NCBI RefSeq assembly: GCF_048020265.1
Contig: NZ_CP171843.1
Location: forward strand, 1,426,001-1,490,000
DNA from: Limnohabitans_A sp048020265
GTDB taxonomy: Bacteria; Pseudomonadota; Gammaproteobacteria; Burkholderiales; Burkholderiaceae_C
DNA length: 64,000 bases
Reading direction: 5' to 3'
Part shown: piece by piece, positions 16,099 through 25,127 of the stretch
How the letters are laid out: each line of letters starts with the position of its first letter
Position numbering within the stretch: the stretch's first letter is position 1
Notes under the pieces: generated by a model
The model's database searches: none
Seen by the model: the letters and a program-made list of their open reading frames with translations, nothing else
Told to the model about the DNA's origin: nothing
Position numbers and translations under genes: made by a program

Positions 16099-18579
16099 TC
16101 AGGGCCGCAAGGTCATGTGGTGCAAAGCGGCTTTTGGCTGTTGCTGCAAAGCCAGGTAACCCCCTTGCGCCCACAGTCTTGCCATGTTGCGGCTGCGCGG
16201 GTCAAAAACGTGGCCCGACTGGCCGGTCTGGTAAATGAAAACCGATTGACCCGCTTCACTCAGGTCGTACACCGCCCGCATCGAGGCCGCATGCCGGTTG
16301 GCAAAAGGCGCTTGCTTGTCGTTGGCCCAATACTGACCCACATTCACGGTGAACAAATCCCCGGCACTTTCCACCCGCACATCGAACAAGGCGTTCAGGT
16401 AAGGCACCTTGCCAAAGGGCTTGTGGCTGCTGATGGCCGGGTGCCAAGCCCCCCAACGCCACGCCTTCACGTCACGACCTTGGCTGGCTGCGATGCGGTC
16501 GAGCGCTCGCGTAAGCGCCGAACTCACTTGCGCGGGGCAACCGGCCGGGCCACACCAAAACGCGTCAGAGCGGTCCAAAATCCCTTCCACAGCGGCCCTG
16601 AAATGGCGCTTGCCGTACAGCGCCTGAAAGCGTTCGGCCCCCAGATGCGGCACCAACAAGCCACGCGTCAGCTCATCGGCCCAGACGTTCAGCACCAAAG
16701 CCGCAGCGCTGTCGGTGCGCATCTGGCCGTCAAAGCCGGCCAACAGCTTCAAAGCCGCCGGGGCCAAGGGATGTTGTGAACTGACTTGACCCAGCTTGGC
16801 CTGCAAGTTTTTGGCCCCCAGGGACAGCACATCGTTCTGGATGGCCTGCATGCTTTGCAGGCTGTGGCGAGGCGTGGCCGCCAGCAACTGCTCGATGCGC
16901 TCAAAGCGCTCGGGGGTCGTCCAGTCACCACCCACAAAATGGGCATAACCGGGCGGTAGGATGTTCTGGTTCGCGGTAGCGTGCCAACCCCTTTTCTCGA
17001 TCTGGGCCGCATCCACCGCCGGGTTTTGCGCGTAGGGCAACCAACCCGTCCAGTCGTATTGCGCCAGCCAGCCTGGCGCAGGGGCCACGCCGCGGATGTC
17101 GTTTTGGGCAGCGCGAACAGGCACTTTGCCCACCGCTTTGTAGGCTACTTGACCTAAGGTATCGGCCATCACCACGCTTTGCATGGGCGCATGGTGCTCG
17201 GCAAAGGCGTCTTGCAGTTGGGGCACGGTTTGCGCCCAGTTGGCTTGCATCCCGGCTTCGATGGTTTTGTTGTCGGGCGTGAGCGCCGACCAGCGCAGGC
17301 TGACGGCATAGCGGCTCGCTTCGATCAGGCCTTGGTATTGCGGCTGCACATCGCTGATGACCGGGCCATGGCGGGTGCTGCGCACCTTGAGCGCGACATC
17401 GGCCTGTCCTTTGACCCGGATGGTTTCGCTGCGCTCTGCGAAAGCGGCCCAGCCTTCGGGCGTGCGGTAGTGGCCGGGTCGGCCCGCGTCAAGTTGCTCC
17501 AGGTACAAGTCCTGCACATCGGGGCCGGTGTTGGTGAAACTCCAGGCCACGCCCTGAGTACGGCCCAGCACCACAAAGGGCAAACCTGGCAAAGTGGCAC
17601 CGATCACGTCCAGCGCGGGGTGTTTGTGGCCGCCGGGCAATTCACCCGCCGGGGCTTGGAGGTGGGCGTAGTACCAGATGGCCGGAGAACTCAGGGCCAA
17701 ATGCGGATCATTGGCCAAAAGGGGTTTGCCCGAGACGGTGCGGCTACCTGGCACCACCCAGTTGTTGCTGCCTTTGCCTTCCAGAATGCCCATGTCGCGC
17801 ACCCAGTCGGCCGACCATTGGGCCAGAGGGGTGATGGGAACTTGCGCAGAGGCGGTTTTGCCTCCTGAGGATACATAAACGCCCAATCCCCGGTACATAG
17901 CGGGCAAGTCCACCGCCGTGGCTGGTTTCTCTCCGGGGTAAGCGGGCAAGAGCTGCCACAGTTGTTCGTTGCTCAGGACCTGGCCCGCCGACAAGCGGGC
18001 AAACTCCTGGCCCCAGTTGCCGCCCAAGTCCAGGGCCATCATCAGGGCCCAGCCCACACTGTCTTCGGGCATCCAGGCTTGGCCATCGGCACCGCTTGCC
18101 TGGGTGCCCAGCAATTTGAATTCGGGCGAAGGACGCACTGCGCCACTTTGCCAAGCGGTCTGAATGCCCTCGCTGTAAGCCTGCAAGGCGGCCTGGGTGG
18201 CTGGCGACAGGCCTTTCAATTGCTGCTGGGCCATGCCGATGATGCCCAGCGTGCGCATCAGCTTGTCGGTGTCCAGCGTGGCCTTGCCCAAAATTTCAGA
18301 CAACTCGCCGCGCATGACACGCCGGTTGAACGCCATTTGCCAGCCGCGCTCCTGCGCATGCACAAAGCCGATGGCACGCCAAGCGTCCAAGGCGTTGCTG
18401 GCATTGATGTGGGTCACATCCGAAGCGTCACGGGTGATCTGAACCGGGCCGGACAGGCCCTGGAGCGAAATTTCGCCATCGAGTTGGGGCATGCCGCGCA
18501 GCAAATGGACACTGAGGGCCCCACCTGCCGCCAAAAGGGCGACCACGGCCACCAACAGGATTCTTGCGATCCATTTCAT
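16099..18579 (-). CDS. penicillin acylase-family Ntn hydrolase
   Basis: An 826-residue precursor of the Ntn-hydrolase superfamily (penicillin/acyl-homoserine-lactone acylases). A signal or membrane anchor spans about residues 4-27. The autocatalytic cleavage site and nucleophile is Ser271 in EGKGSNNWVV, the SNNW signature of the family; residues before it form the alpha chain and spacer, and those after form the beta chain. NDPHLALSSPAIWY and AWSFTNTGPDVQDLYLEQLD follow as in active members. It is periplasmic. The substrate may be N-acyl amides, including acyl-homoserine lactones, but this cannot be told from sequence. Start at 18577-18579, with GGAG about 7 nt upstream. Confidence 0.88.
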   Translation of the reverse strand: MKWIARILLVAVVALLAAGGALSVHLLRGMPQLDGEISLQGLSGPVQITRDASDVTHINASNALDAWRAIGFVHAQERGWQMAFNRRVMRGELSEILGKATLDTDKLMRTLGIIGMAQQQLKGLSPATQAALQAYSEGIQTAWQSGAVRPSPEFKLLGTQASGADGQAWMPEDSVGWALMMALDLGGNWGQEFARLSAGQVLSNEQLWQLLPAYPGEKPATAVDLPAMYRGLGVYVSSGGKTASAQVPITPLAQWSADWVRDMGILEGKGSNNWVVPGSRTVSGKPLLANDPHLALSSPAIWYYAHLQAPAGELPGGHKHPALDVIGATLPGLPFVVLGRTQGVAWSFTNTGPDVQDLYLEQLDAGRPGHYRTPEGWAAFAERSETIRVKGQADVALKVRSTRHGPVISDVQPQYQGLIEASRYAVSLRWSALTPDNKTIEAGMQANWAQTVPQLQDAFAEHHAPMQSVVMADTLGQVAYKAVGKVPVRAAQNDIRGVAPAPGWLAQYDWTGWLPYAQNPAVDAAQIEKRGWHATANQNILPPGYAHFVGGDWTTPERFERIEQLLAATPRHSLQSMQAIQNDVLSLGAKNLQAKLGQVSSQHPLAPAALKLLAGFDGQMRTDSAAALVLNVWADELTRGLLVPHLGAERFQALYGKRHFRAAVEGILDRSDAFWCGPAGCPAQVSSALTRALDRIAASQGRDVKAWRWGAWHPAISSHKPFGKVPYLNALFDVRVESAGDLFTVNVGQYWANDKQAPFANRHAASMRAVYDLSEAGQSVFIYQTGQSGHVFDPRSRNMARLWAQGGYLALQQQPKAALHHMTLRP

Positions 18580-18666
18580 GCTTGTCTCCATCATTTTGAA
18601 AGCGTCGGTGCCGCCACCGACCTCAGCGTCCTCAGGCCAGAAAACAGCTGGACCTGGCAGCGCCTT

Positions 18667-19578
18667 TTAAATATGGCCCCAAACCATCAGCGCGTCACGC
18701 CCTTCGGTGACAAGGTCCACCTTGGCACCCACAGGCAGCAACACCTTGGTCTCGACATGGCCAAAGGGCAGCCCCGTGAGCACAGGTGCCTTGATCTGGC
18801 TGCGCAGCCAGTCGACCACGGTGGTCAGCTTGAAGCCTTTGTCGTGCGCAGGCACCAGTTTGTAGTTGGTGAATTGGCCGAACAGCACAGCCTTTTGCTG
18901 GGCCAGCACGCCTGCATGCAGCAGCTGCGTGAGCATGCGTTCGATGCGGTAAGGGTGCTCGCCCACGTCTTCGAGGAACAACACGCCGCCCTTCACTTGC
19001 GGAAAATACGGTGTGCCCAGCAGCGAAGTGAGCACCGTCAGGTTGCCGCCCCACAGCGGCGCGTCTTTCACCAGAACACGGCGCGCGGCCTCGGCTTTGG
19101 GGAGTTGCCAGCCTGTGCCTTCGCCCTGCTTCAGCAGCAGGTCGTCAAAGCAGGCCTGCATGATGTCGTCGGGCTCTTCGCTTGAACCGAAGTCTTCGCC
19201 CAGCGCCGGGCCCTGCCAGCTGATGCGCCCGGTCTTGGCGTACACGGCCTGGTTGAAGGCCGTGAAATCGCTCAGGCCCACAAACTGCATGCCGCCATCG
19301 ATCGCTTTGGCGATCTGTTTGTAGGGCAAGGCAGGCAGTATGCGGGTGAGGCCGTAGCCGCCACGCGAAATCAGCGCCACGTTGGCACCACTGGCCGCAG
19401 CGCGGCTGATGGCCGCGATGCGCGTGGCATCATCGCCTGCAAAACGCATGTGGCTGGCCAGCGCCGCATCGTCGACCTCCACCTCGTGACCTTGGGCTTG
19501 CAGGCGCTTCACGCCCCGCCGAAAAGCCGCTTTGTCGCGCACCGCGCTGGAGGGGGAAAAAATGTAAATATGGGCCAT
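18667..19578 (-). CDS. ldcA: muramoyltetrapeptide LD-carboxypeptidase (peptidase S66)
   Basis: A cytoplasmic serine peptidase of 303 residues that removes D-Ala from murein tetrapeptides during peptidoglycan recycling. The S66 nucleophile lies in FVGLSDFTAF (Ser about 103), the glutamate in GGVLFLEDVGE, and the histidine in LTGLPFGHVE, giving the Ser-Glu-His triad. The N-terminal IYIFSPSSAV strand and RGGYGLTRILP loop also fit. It has the usual length of bacterial LdcA. It follows the tadA-type gene on the same strand with a 15-bp gap, so they are probably co-transcribed. Confidence 0.92.
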   Translation of the reverse strand: MAHIYIFSPSSAVRDKAAFRRGVKRLQAQGHEVEVDDAALASHMRFAGDDATRIAAISRAAASGANVALISRGGYGLTRILPALPYKQIAKAIDGGMQFVGLSDFTAFNQAVYAKTGRISWQGPALGEDFGSSEEPDDIMQACFDDLLLKQGEGTGWQLPKAEAARRVLVKDAPLWGGNLTVLTSLLGTPYFPQVKGGVLFLEDVGEHPYRIERMLTQLLHAGVLAQQKAVLFGQFTNYKLVPAHDKGFKLTTVVDWLRSQIKAPVLTGLPFGHVETKVLLPVGAKVDLVTEGRDALMVWGHI

Positions 19579-19593
19579 GGGCTGTGTTCTTTT

Positions 19594-20994
19594 TCAGGGC
19601 TTGAAGTGTCGCACAGCCGCTTCGGCAATCGACCTGCCCTGCTCCTGCACAAAATGGCCCGCATCGGGCAGCAACATAGGCTCGGGGCAGCCCCTGATCT
19701 GGCTTTGCAACTGGCGCATCACGGGCTCGCCCAGCACCGGGTCTTGCTGGCCAATGGCCATGAATGTTTGACCTTGCCAGTCATCGCGCCAAAAGGCCTG
19801 GGCTTGGCGCGACACGGCCGCGCCGGGCGAATCGGCGAACTCCGGCACCATGGGCGGAAAGGCCCGAAGCGCGGCACGGTAGCCCTTGTCCGGAAACGGT
19901 GCGTTGTAGGCCGCCGTCTCTTGGGGGCTCATGCCGGGGTTGCCGCGCTTGAACAGCTTGCCCACGTCAAACAGCGGCTGGCTTTGGCACCAATCGCGCC
20001 AGGCCAGAAAGCCCGCACTCAGCGGCACATCGCCCGTGGCCAAGGTGGTGTTCATGACCAGCAGGCCCTTGTAACGCTCGGGCGCGGCCATGGGCAAAGT
20101 CAGGCCCAGAATACCCCCCCAGTCCTGCACCACCAACACCACGCGCTGCAAATCGAGCCGCTCAATTAAATCCAGCAGAGACTGGCGATGCGTTTCAAAC
20201 TGGTGAAAACTGTCCTTCTTGGGCTTGTCGCTCTTGCCAAAGCCGATCAGGTCAGGGGCCACCACGCGGTGCCCCGCCGCCAGCCAGACCGGGATCATCT
20301 TGCGGTAGAGGTAACTCCATGCCGGATTGCCGTGCAGGCACAGCCAGGTGACCGGCGCGTCCTTCGGGCCCTCATCCAGGACATGCATGCGCAGCCCGGC
20401 GATGCTGGGCAGATCGTTCACATAGTGCGGCTGCCAGGGGTAATCCGGCAAACCGGCAAACGCGGCATCGGGTGTGCGCAAAGCGTCTTCGCGCACCGGG
20501 TCGGCATTCACGCGGCGGGGTTTGAAAAAGTCCTTGAGCAACTGGCCGCATTCTTCGGCCAGCACACCGCCCGTGGCCTGCGTCTGGTGGTTCAGCTGCG
20601 GGTGGCCAAACAGGTTGAGCACCGAGCCGGCCACGCCCGTGCGCGGGTCGGCTGCGCCAAACACCACTCGGTCCACCCGGGCGTGCAGCATGGCCCCGCT
20701 GCACATGGCGCAAGGCTCCAGAGTCACATACAGCGTACAGCCGTCGAGCCGGTAATTGCCCAAGACTAGGGCCGCTTCGCGCAGCGCCACCACCTCGGCG
20801 TGCGCCGTCGGGTCGTGGCTGGCAATCGGGGCGTTGCGGCCTGTAGCGATGACTTGGCCGTTCTTGACGACCACCGCGCCCACGGGTACCTCACCCGCCG
20901 CAGCAGCCAGACCGGCTTGCGCCAAAGCCAGGCGCATGCCTTGCTCATCGCTCAAATAAGGGGCTTGCTTTCCGTCAACTCCACCCTGGCTCAT
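19594..20994 (-). CDS. tadA: tRNA adenosine deaminase TadA fused to a DhlA-like haloalkane dehalogenase
   Basis: A 466-residue two-domain protein. Residues about 14-160 are TadA, which makes inosine at A34 of tRNA-Arg: zinc site H65-A-E67 and P94-C95-A-M-C98, and the family-typical NHQTQATGG segment. Residues about 180-466 are an alpha/beta hydrolase very like Xanthobacter DhlA: HGNPAWSYLY (221-230), nucleophile D291 in VVQDWGG, tryptophan W292, a second candidate halide tryptophan W332 in AGFLAWRDW, acid D418 in MAIGQQDPVLG and base H447 in DAGHFVQE. There is no stop or frameshift between the domains. The ATG at 20992-20994 overlaps the upstream stop by 4 bp; the long in-frame 5' extension lies in the PaiB-like gene and is rejected. 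Both active sites look intact. Confidence 0.9.
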   Translation of the reverse strand: MSQGGVDGKQAPYLSDEQGMRLALAQAGLAAAAGEVPVGAVVVKNGQVIATGRNAPIASHDPTAHAEVVALREAALVLGNYRLDGCTLYVTLEPCAMCSGAMLHARVDRVVFGAADPRTGVAGSVLNLFGHPQLNHQTQATGGVLAEECGQLLKDFFKPRRVNADPVREDALRTPDAAFAGLPDYPWQPHYVNDLPSIAGLRMHVLDEGPKDAPVTWLCLHGNPAWSYLYRKMIPVWLAAGHRVVAPDLIGFGKSDKPKKDSFHQFETHRQSLLDLIERLDLQRVVLVVQDWGGILGLTLPMAAPERYKGLLVMNTTLATGDVPLSAGFLAWRDWCQSQPLFDVGKLFKRGNPGMSPQETAAYNAPFPDKGYRAALRAFPPMVPEFADSPGAAVSRQAQAFWRDDWQGQTFMAIGQQDPVLGEPVMRQLQSQIRGCPEPMLLPDAGHFVQEQGRSIAEAAVRHFKP

Positions 20995-21632
20995 GGCACG
21001 AGTCCCAGGTCTTGCATCCAACGGGCCAGTGCTTGGGTTTGCTCTGTGCCTTGCGCATAAGCAGCGTGCATGGCGGCATGGGCTTCGGGCCGGTGCTGGT
21101 TGAGCTTCACCGCGCACTGCAAATCGGTGATCTGCATCTCGAACGCCACAATGCCGTTCAGCATCGCCCCGGTGTAGGTCTCGGGCAAGTCGCGCCACTG
21201 CTGCGCATAAGACGGCTCATGCTCGGCAATGAGGCATTTGAGCAAACGGTCGCGCTCTTCGTGCGGATCGATGATGTGCGTGCGCACCTTGGCCTGCACC
21301 GCCAGATAAGTCCAGGTGGGCACGCGTTGCTTTTCAGAATAAACACTGGGCGACATGTAGGCCTGTGGCCCCATGAAACTCACCAAAGCTTGCGGCTGCG
21401 AGGCCAGCAACTGCGCCTGCGGGTTGGCGCGGGCGCAATGCCCCAGCAAAACGCCGTGTTCAGACTGCAGGCCATCGGGCCACAGCGAAGCCGCTTGCCA
21501 GTGCACCGGGATGTGGCTGAGCACCGGGAAACCGTCGACCCCCACCGACACGATGGACGCCAAGGGGTGTTCGCGCATGATGCGCTGCGCAATGGCAGGA
21601 TCGGTGTGGTGGAATTGTTGGGGGAGGTACAT
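20991..21632 (-). CDS. PaiB-like FMN-binding protein
   Basis: A 213-residue split-barrel flavin-binding protein of the PaiB family (MYLPQQFHHTDPAIAQRIMREHPLA start; ANPQAQLL and PTWTYLAVQAKVR motifs; EMQITDLQCAVKLNQHRP near the end). It was named a transcriptional regulator from Bacillus PaiB, but most members probably just bind FMN or haem. The length is normal. Its stop overlaps the start of the TadA fusion gene (TCAT at 20991-20994), so the two are translationally coupled. Confidence 0.87.
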   Translation of the reverse strand: MYLPQQFHHTDPAIAQRIMREHPLASIVSVGVDGFPVLSHIPVHWQAASLWPDGLQSEHGVLLGHCARANPQAQLLASQPQALVSFMGPQAYMSPSVYSEKQRVPTWTYLAVQAKVRTHIIDPHEERDRLLKCLIAEHEPSYAQQWRDLPETYTGAMLNGIVAFEMQITDLQCAVKLNQHRPEAHAAMHAAYAQGTEQTQALARWMQDLGLVP

Positions 21633-21674
21633 GGTGCGCTGAGGTTACCAAATTGCCAGGCACAGACCTTGCAC

Positions 21675-22820
21675 TCAGGGCTTGACCGGCTCCAGCCGCA
21701 TCAAGGCCCCGTCGGGGCCGTCGCTCAGTAAATAAATGAAGCCATCCGGCCCCATGCGCACATCGCGGATGCGGCCCACCCGGCCTTGCAGCAAACGCTC
21801 TTCGCGCAGCACTTTCTCGCCGTCAAGCACCAGTCGCACCAGCATTTGGCCGCGCAAGGCCCCCACCAGCAAATCGCCCTGCCATTGAGGAAACTGCGAG
21901 CCGCTCACAAAAGCCATGCCAGAAGGCGCAATCGACGGCACCCACACATGCAAAGGCTGCACCATGCCGGGTTTGCTCTGACCCTCGCCAATGCGCGTGC
22001 CCAGACCGTAGTTGACCCCATAGGTGATCACGGGCCAGCCGTAATTGAGGCCCGAGCGCATCACGTTGACCTCATCACCGCCTTGCGGCCCGTGCTCGTG
22101 TGTCCAGAGCTCACCGGTTTGGGGGTGCAGGGCCGCGCCTTGCATGTTGCGGTTGCCCAAAGTCCATTTTTCGGGCAAGGCCCCGGCCCGTTGGGTGAAG
22201 GGGTTGTCGGCAGGCACGCGACCGTCGTCATGCAATCGGATGACCGAGCCGGCATGGTCATCCAGCTTTTGCGCACGGTCCTTGTCGCCCCGGTCACCCA
22301 AGGTCAGGTAAAGCGTCCCGGCTTTGTCGAACACAATGCGCCCACCGAAATGCTGGCTGGAACGGGTTTTGGGCTGCATGCTGAACAGCACCTGAACCTC
22401 GGTCATGCGCTGGCCTTGCAATTTGCCCCGGGCCAAGGCCGTGCCCCAACCGCCAGGGCCGGGCGCGTTGTAAGCCCAATAGATCCAGCCGTTTTGCGCA
22501 TATTGCGGGTGCAGCACCACATCAAACAAACCGCCCTGCCCGCGCTCGAGAATCTCCGGCAGGCCCTCAATGGGTTGAGGGGCCAAACGGAAATCTGACC
22601 CTACCAAACGCAAACGTCCCGCCCGCTCGGTGACCAACATGCGGCCATCGGGCAAAAACGCCACCGACCAGGGGTTCTCCAGCCCGGGCAGTAAGGTCAC
22701 CACGCGGAAAGCGTGTTTCTCGGAAGTGATGACCGAAGACCGGTCTTGCGCCCATGAGGGCGTTAAAGCCGCCAAGATCCAGAGCAGGATGTTGAGGCCT
22801 CGAAAAGCTTGAACTTTCAT
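21675..22820 (-). CDS. PQQ-type soluble aldose sugar dehydrogenase
   Basis: A 381-residue periplasmic protein with a signal peptide (about 1-24, ending PSWA) and a six-bladed beta-propeller of the GDH-B/YliI (Asd) type: LENPWSVAFLPDGRMLVTERAGRL, GGLFDVVLHPQYAQNGWIY, LGNRNMQGAALHPQTGELWTHEHGPQGGDEVN and NYGWPVITYG. These hold the histidine, Asn/Gln and basic residues used for PQQ. It oxidises aldoses with PQQ; no PQQ synthesis genes are in the window. The ATG at 22818-22820 has GGAGGT 5 nt upstream (22826-22831). The start lies only 29 bp from a guaA-like stop (22850-22852), suggesting it once followed guaA directly. Confidence 0.88.
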   Translation of the reverse strand: MKVQAFRGLNILLWILAALTPSWAQDRSSVITSEKHAFRVVTLLPGLENPWSVAFLPDGRMLVTERAGRLRLVGSDFRLAPQPIEGLPEILERGQGGLFDVVLHPQYAQNGWIYWAYNAPGPGGWGTALARGKLQGQRMTEVQVLFSMQPKTRSSQHFGGRIVFDKAGTLYLTLGDRGDKDRAQKLDDHAGSVIRLHDDGRVPADNPFTQRAGALPEKWTLGNRNMQGAALHPQTGELWTHEHGPQGGDEVNVMRSGLNYGWPVITYGVNYGLGTRIGEGQSKPGMVQPLHVWVPSIAPSGMAFVSGSQFPQWQGDLLVGALRGQMLVRLVLDGEKVLREERLLQGRVGRIRDVRMGPDGFIYLLSDGPDGALMRLEPVKP

Positions 22821-22849
22821 GGTCAACCTCCGGTCAGGGCTTCAGGGGA

Positions 22850-22867
22850 TCATTCCCACTCAGTTGT
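22850..22867. other. attachment site, distal end (att repeat)
   Basis: Sequence tcattcccactcagttgt. On the minus strand it reads as a guaA-like terminus (Thr-Thr-Glu-Trp-Glu-stop) and matches the real guaA end at 33608-33625 at 15 of 18 positions in the same orientation. It probably marks the chromosome-island junction away from the integrase. Confidence 0.75.
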
Positions 22868-23007
22868 AAACGAGAACATTTTTTCATTGCAAATCAATGC
22901 TTTAGAGTCAACGGTCATTGGTGATGCCATGAAAAATACCATGTTCAAGAAAATTTTTTGTTAACTACGGAAGGACTCTCGACCTTACTTCATACAAGAC
23001 GTAGGCG

Positions 23008-25113
23008 CTAGCTCTCTGAAATCACCCGGTCACATTCTTGCACAACATATTCTAGAACGTTATCAAACTTGTGCGGATTGAGCTGCATGACATACTCATT
23101 TTCAATGTGGAACGATTCATTCACAAATTTTTCAAGAATATCGTCACCATCATAGGCTGGGCGATGAACCTGTTTGTAAATTCGGAATAACTGCAACTTG
23201 TCATACCCGACATTCGCCCCTTGGAATCGGCGCTTCATTTCCGACTTATCGTTGATAATTGCAAGGATCGCACCGTAGTCAAAATCTGGAATGAACGCCC
23301 TAATGCCTGCAACCGCCACACCAACTTCTTCGGCCGTCATATCCACATCTCCAGCATCGGCTTTACGAGTCGGAGTTGCCCTTGCATGCAAAAGATTTGC
23401 AAGATAGTTGTACTCTGCGCCGAGATCATTCAAAATCTCAAAATTGCGCCTCAAATAAATGCACTTAATTATTTCGTCAGACAAACCTCTGATGTTTTCC
23501 GCGCAAATCTGAGAAAAAGTCTGGATATCGGACCCCCTTATTTCCGTCTCCGTAACAATCCCATTCTTTGACGCCAAAAAATACGCCGTAGGCTTTGGCT
23601 CATTAAATATTTCTCTCTTGACTCGAATGACATCAATCGCAGGCTCAATGTCGTGGGTAAGCATGAGAACGGTGGTGTTGCGCAGGCTCGCCTTCCCGCG
23701 AAAAAGCTCATTCAGAATGGCAAATTTCTTCGTCTTGTCAAAACTGGAAACAGGATCATCCAAAACCGCAAGCCCCGGCTTTTCACTTAGAACTTGGTGC
23801 ATGAACAAGACAAGCGCAAAAGCATTCTTTTCACCATAACTCAAATGCTGCGCGGCCGATTCAAGATGCTCATTGAAATCTTTATGAACCAGCTTCATCT
23901 TGTAGGAATCGGCCTCTGGTTTGATAACCACACCGTATTTGTAGCCTGCTGACTTCAAAAATCCATTGATGCTTTTCTGGTTCTCAACGATGGACTTTTC
24001 TATCTGACTCTTGTGTTTATTGATCTTGCCTTTTAGTTCCCCAACTCTACCTATAAGCTCTTGGAGTTTTTCATTTATAGGATCAACAACAGCTTTAGTA
24101 TCTGCGGAGTTCAGCTTTGCAAGTAAGCCCAGATCGACCTTCAACTTCGCAATTTCATCTTCGATTTTATCCACATCACGAAGCGCAAAGAAGGATATTG
24201 ACCGAAGCCCTTCAAGTTTCGCCATTAGGGTCTCAACATCTCCGCGAAGAGCACTTAAGAAATTTGTTTCTTCTGGCGATAGCTCGATCTTGGATTTGGT
24301 GATTTTCTCCAAACTTTCTCGACATGACTGCTCAAAGTATTTACCAAGTCGATTGATGATTGCTTGAAGCGAATTTAAATGCTCAATGGTTTTTGAGTCA
24401 TATTCTTTGGCAACCTGTTTGGCTGTGTTTTTCTTCTCAGGCTCTTTCAGATCTGAAGCGCAATATGGGCAGTTATCAGACAAGTCCAAAAACGCATTCC
24501 CCTTTGCCTGCCATGCAATCCAATTGGCAGGCTGCTCGCTCTTGATGAATGCCTCAAACGGCTTAAGCTGCAGTGGAATATTTTCAATCTTATTGCCTGA
24601 GCCAAATGCCTTATAGCCCTTGCTGGATTTTGAAAGGGCACCGGACTTTGTAACCCCAAAGGCATCGCGAACTTCTTTCAAATCCGATATTGCACTGCTT
24701 AGCGCCTCGTTTCCATCAAAGGCGGATTTGATGCCCGCAAGAAGGCCTTCTATCTCTTGCATTGCGGCTTTAAACGTATCGGTCTTAATGAAGATATCAA
24801 AGCTGTTCTTCAGAACTTCATCACGCTGGAAAGCAAATTGAGAAACATAGGAGTCGTCAAAAACCAAGACCGATCCAATATTCTCGGTCCCGCTCACTGC
24901 AGGCTCATGCTGACCAGCCAGACTCCGATACTTGAACGGCTTCAAATTCTGGAGCGTGCCATTGTTTGCCACTGAGGCGACTATTGCGCGCGCAATAGTA
25001 CTTTTCCCCAAACCGTTGGGACCATACTTTATATTCAACGCCCCTTGAGAAATTGTGATTTCAGCCTTTTCTATGCTGTTACAGTTTTCGATTTTGATGG
25101 CATATGAACTCAT
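23008..25113 (-). CDS. SMC/RloC-like AAA ATPase, candidate defence nuclease
   Basis: A 701-residue ABC/SMC-type ATPase. Walker A is GPNGLGKST (31-39), a CPYC zinc-hook-like pair is at 215-218 inside a predicted coiled-coil stretch (about 225-385), the signature is LSYGEKN (424-430), Walker B LAVLDDPVSSFD (448-459) and the His switch LTHD (485-488). The C-terminal part (about 540-701) has the YLRRNFE segment (R555, E559) and later histidines (H576, H669). This architecture is that of the AAA_13 group, including the RloC and PrrC anticodon nucleases, but the His spacing does not match the published Arg-Glu-His triad, so nuclease activity is unproven. The gene is visibly AT-richer than its neighbours and is island cargo. 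Start at 25111-25113, preceded by a G-rich ribosome site. Confidence 0.75.
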   Translation of the reverse strand: MSSYAIKIENCNSIEKAEITISQGALNIKYGPNGLGKSTIARAIVASVANNGTLQNLKPFKYRSLAGQHEPAVSGTENIGSVLVFDDSYVSQFAFQRDEVLKNSFDIFIKTDTFKAAMQEIEGLLAGIKSAFDGNEALSSAISDLKEVRDAFGVTKSGALSKSSKGYKAFGSGNKIENIPLQLKPFEAFIKSEQPANWIAWQAKGNAFLDLSDNCPYCASDLKEPEKKNTAKQVAKEYDSKTIEHLNSLQAIINRLGKYFEQSCRESLEKITKSKIELSPEETNFLSALRGDVETLMAKLEGLRSISFFALRDVDKIEDEIAKLKVDLGLLAKLNSADTKAVVDPINEKLQELIGRVGELKGKINKHKSQIEKSIVENQKSINGFLKSAGYKYGVVIKPEADSYKMKLVHKDFNEHLESAAQHLSYGEKNAFALVLFMHQVLSEKPGLAVLDDPVSSFDKTKKFAILNELFRGKASLRNTTVLMLTHDIEPAIDVIRVKREIFNEPKPTAYFLASKNGIVTETEIRGSDIQTFSQICAENIRGLSDEIIKCIYLRRNFEILNDLGAEYNYLANLLHARATPTRKADAGDVDMTAEEVGVAVAGIRAFIPDFDYGAILAIINDKSEMKRRFQGANVGYDKLQLFRIYKQVHRPAYDGDDILEKFVNESFHIENEYVMQLNPHKFDNVLEYVVQECDRVISES

Positions 25114-25127
25114 GATCCCCCCTTTTA

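Noticed and set aside
16099..18579. Naming the acylase as a quorum-quenching acyl-homoserine-lactone acylase.
   Set aside because: Only the general Ntn-hydrolase signature can be read; substrate cannot be decided from sequence.
20995..21198. N-terminal extension of the TadA fusion.
   Set aside because: It lies within the PaiB-like gene in another frame, and TadA similarity begins at the ATG 20992-20994.
22868..23007. A small peptide gene between the att site and the ATPase stop (ATG near 22929).
   Set aside because: Only about a dozen codons, no ribosome site and no supporting context.
23320..23460. Assignment of the ATPase as a certain PrrC/RloC anticodon nuclease.
   Set aside because: R555 and E559 have the right spacing, but no histidine lies about 30 residues further; kept only as a candidate.
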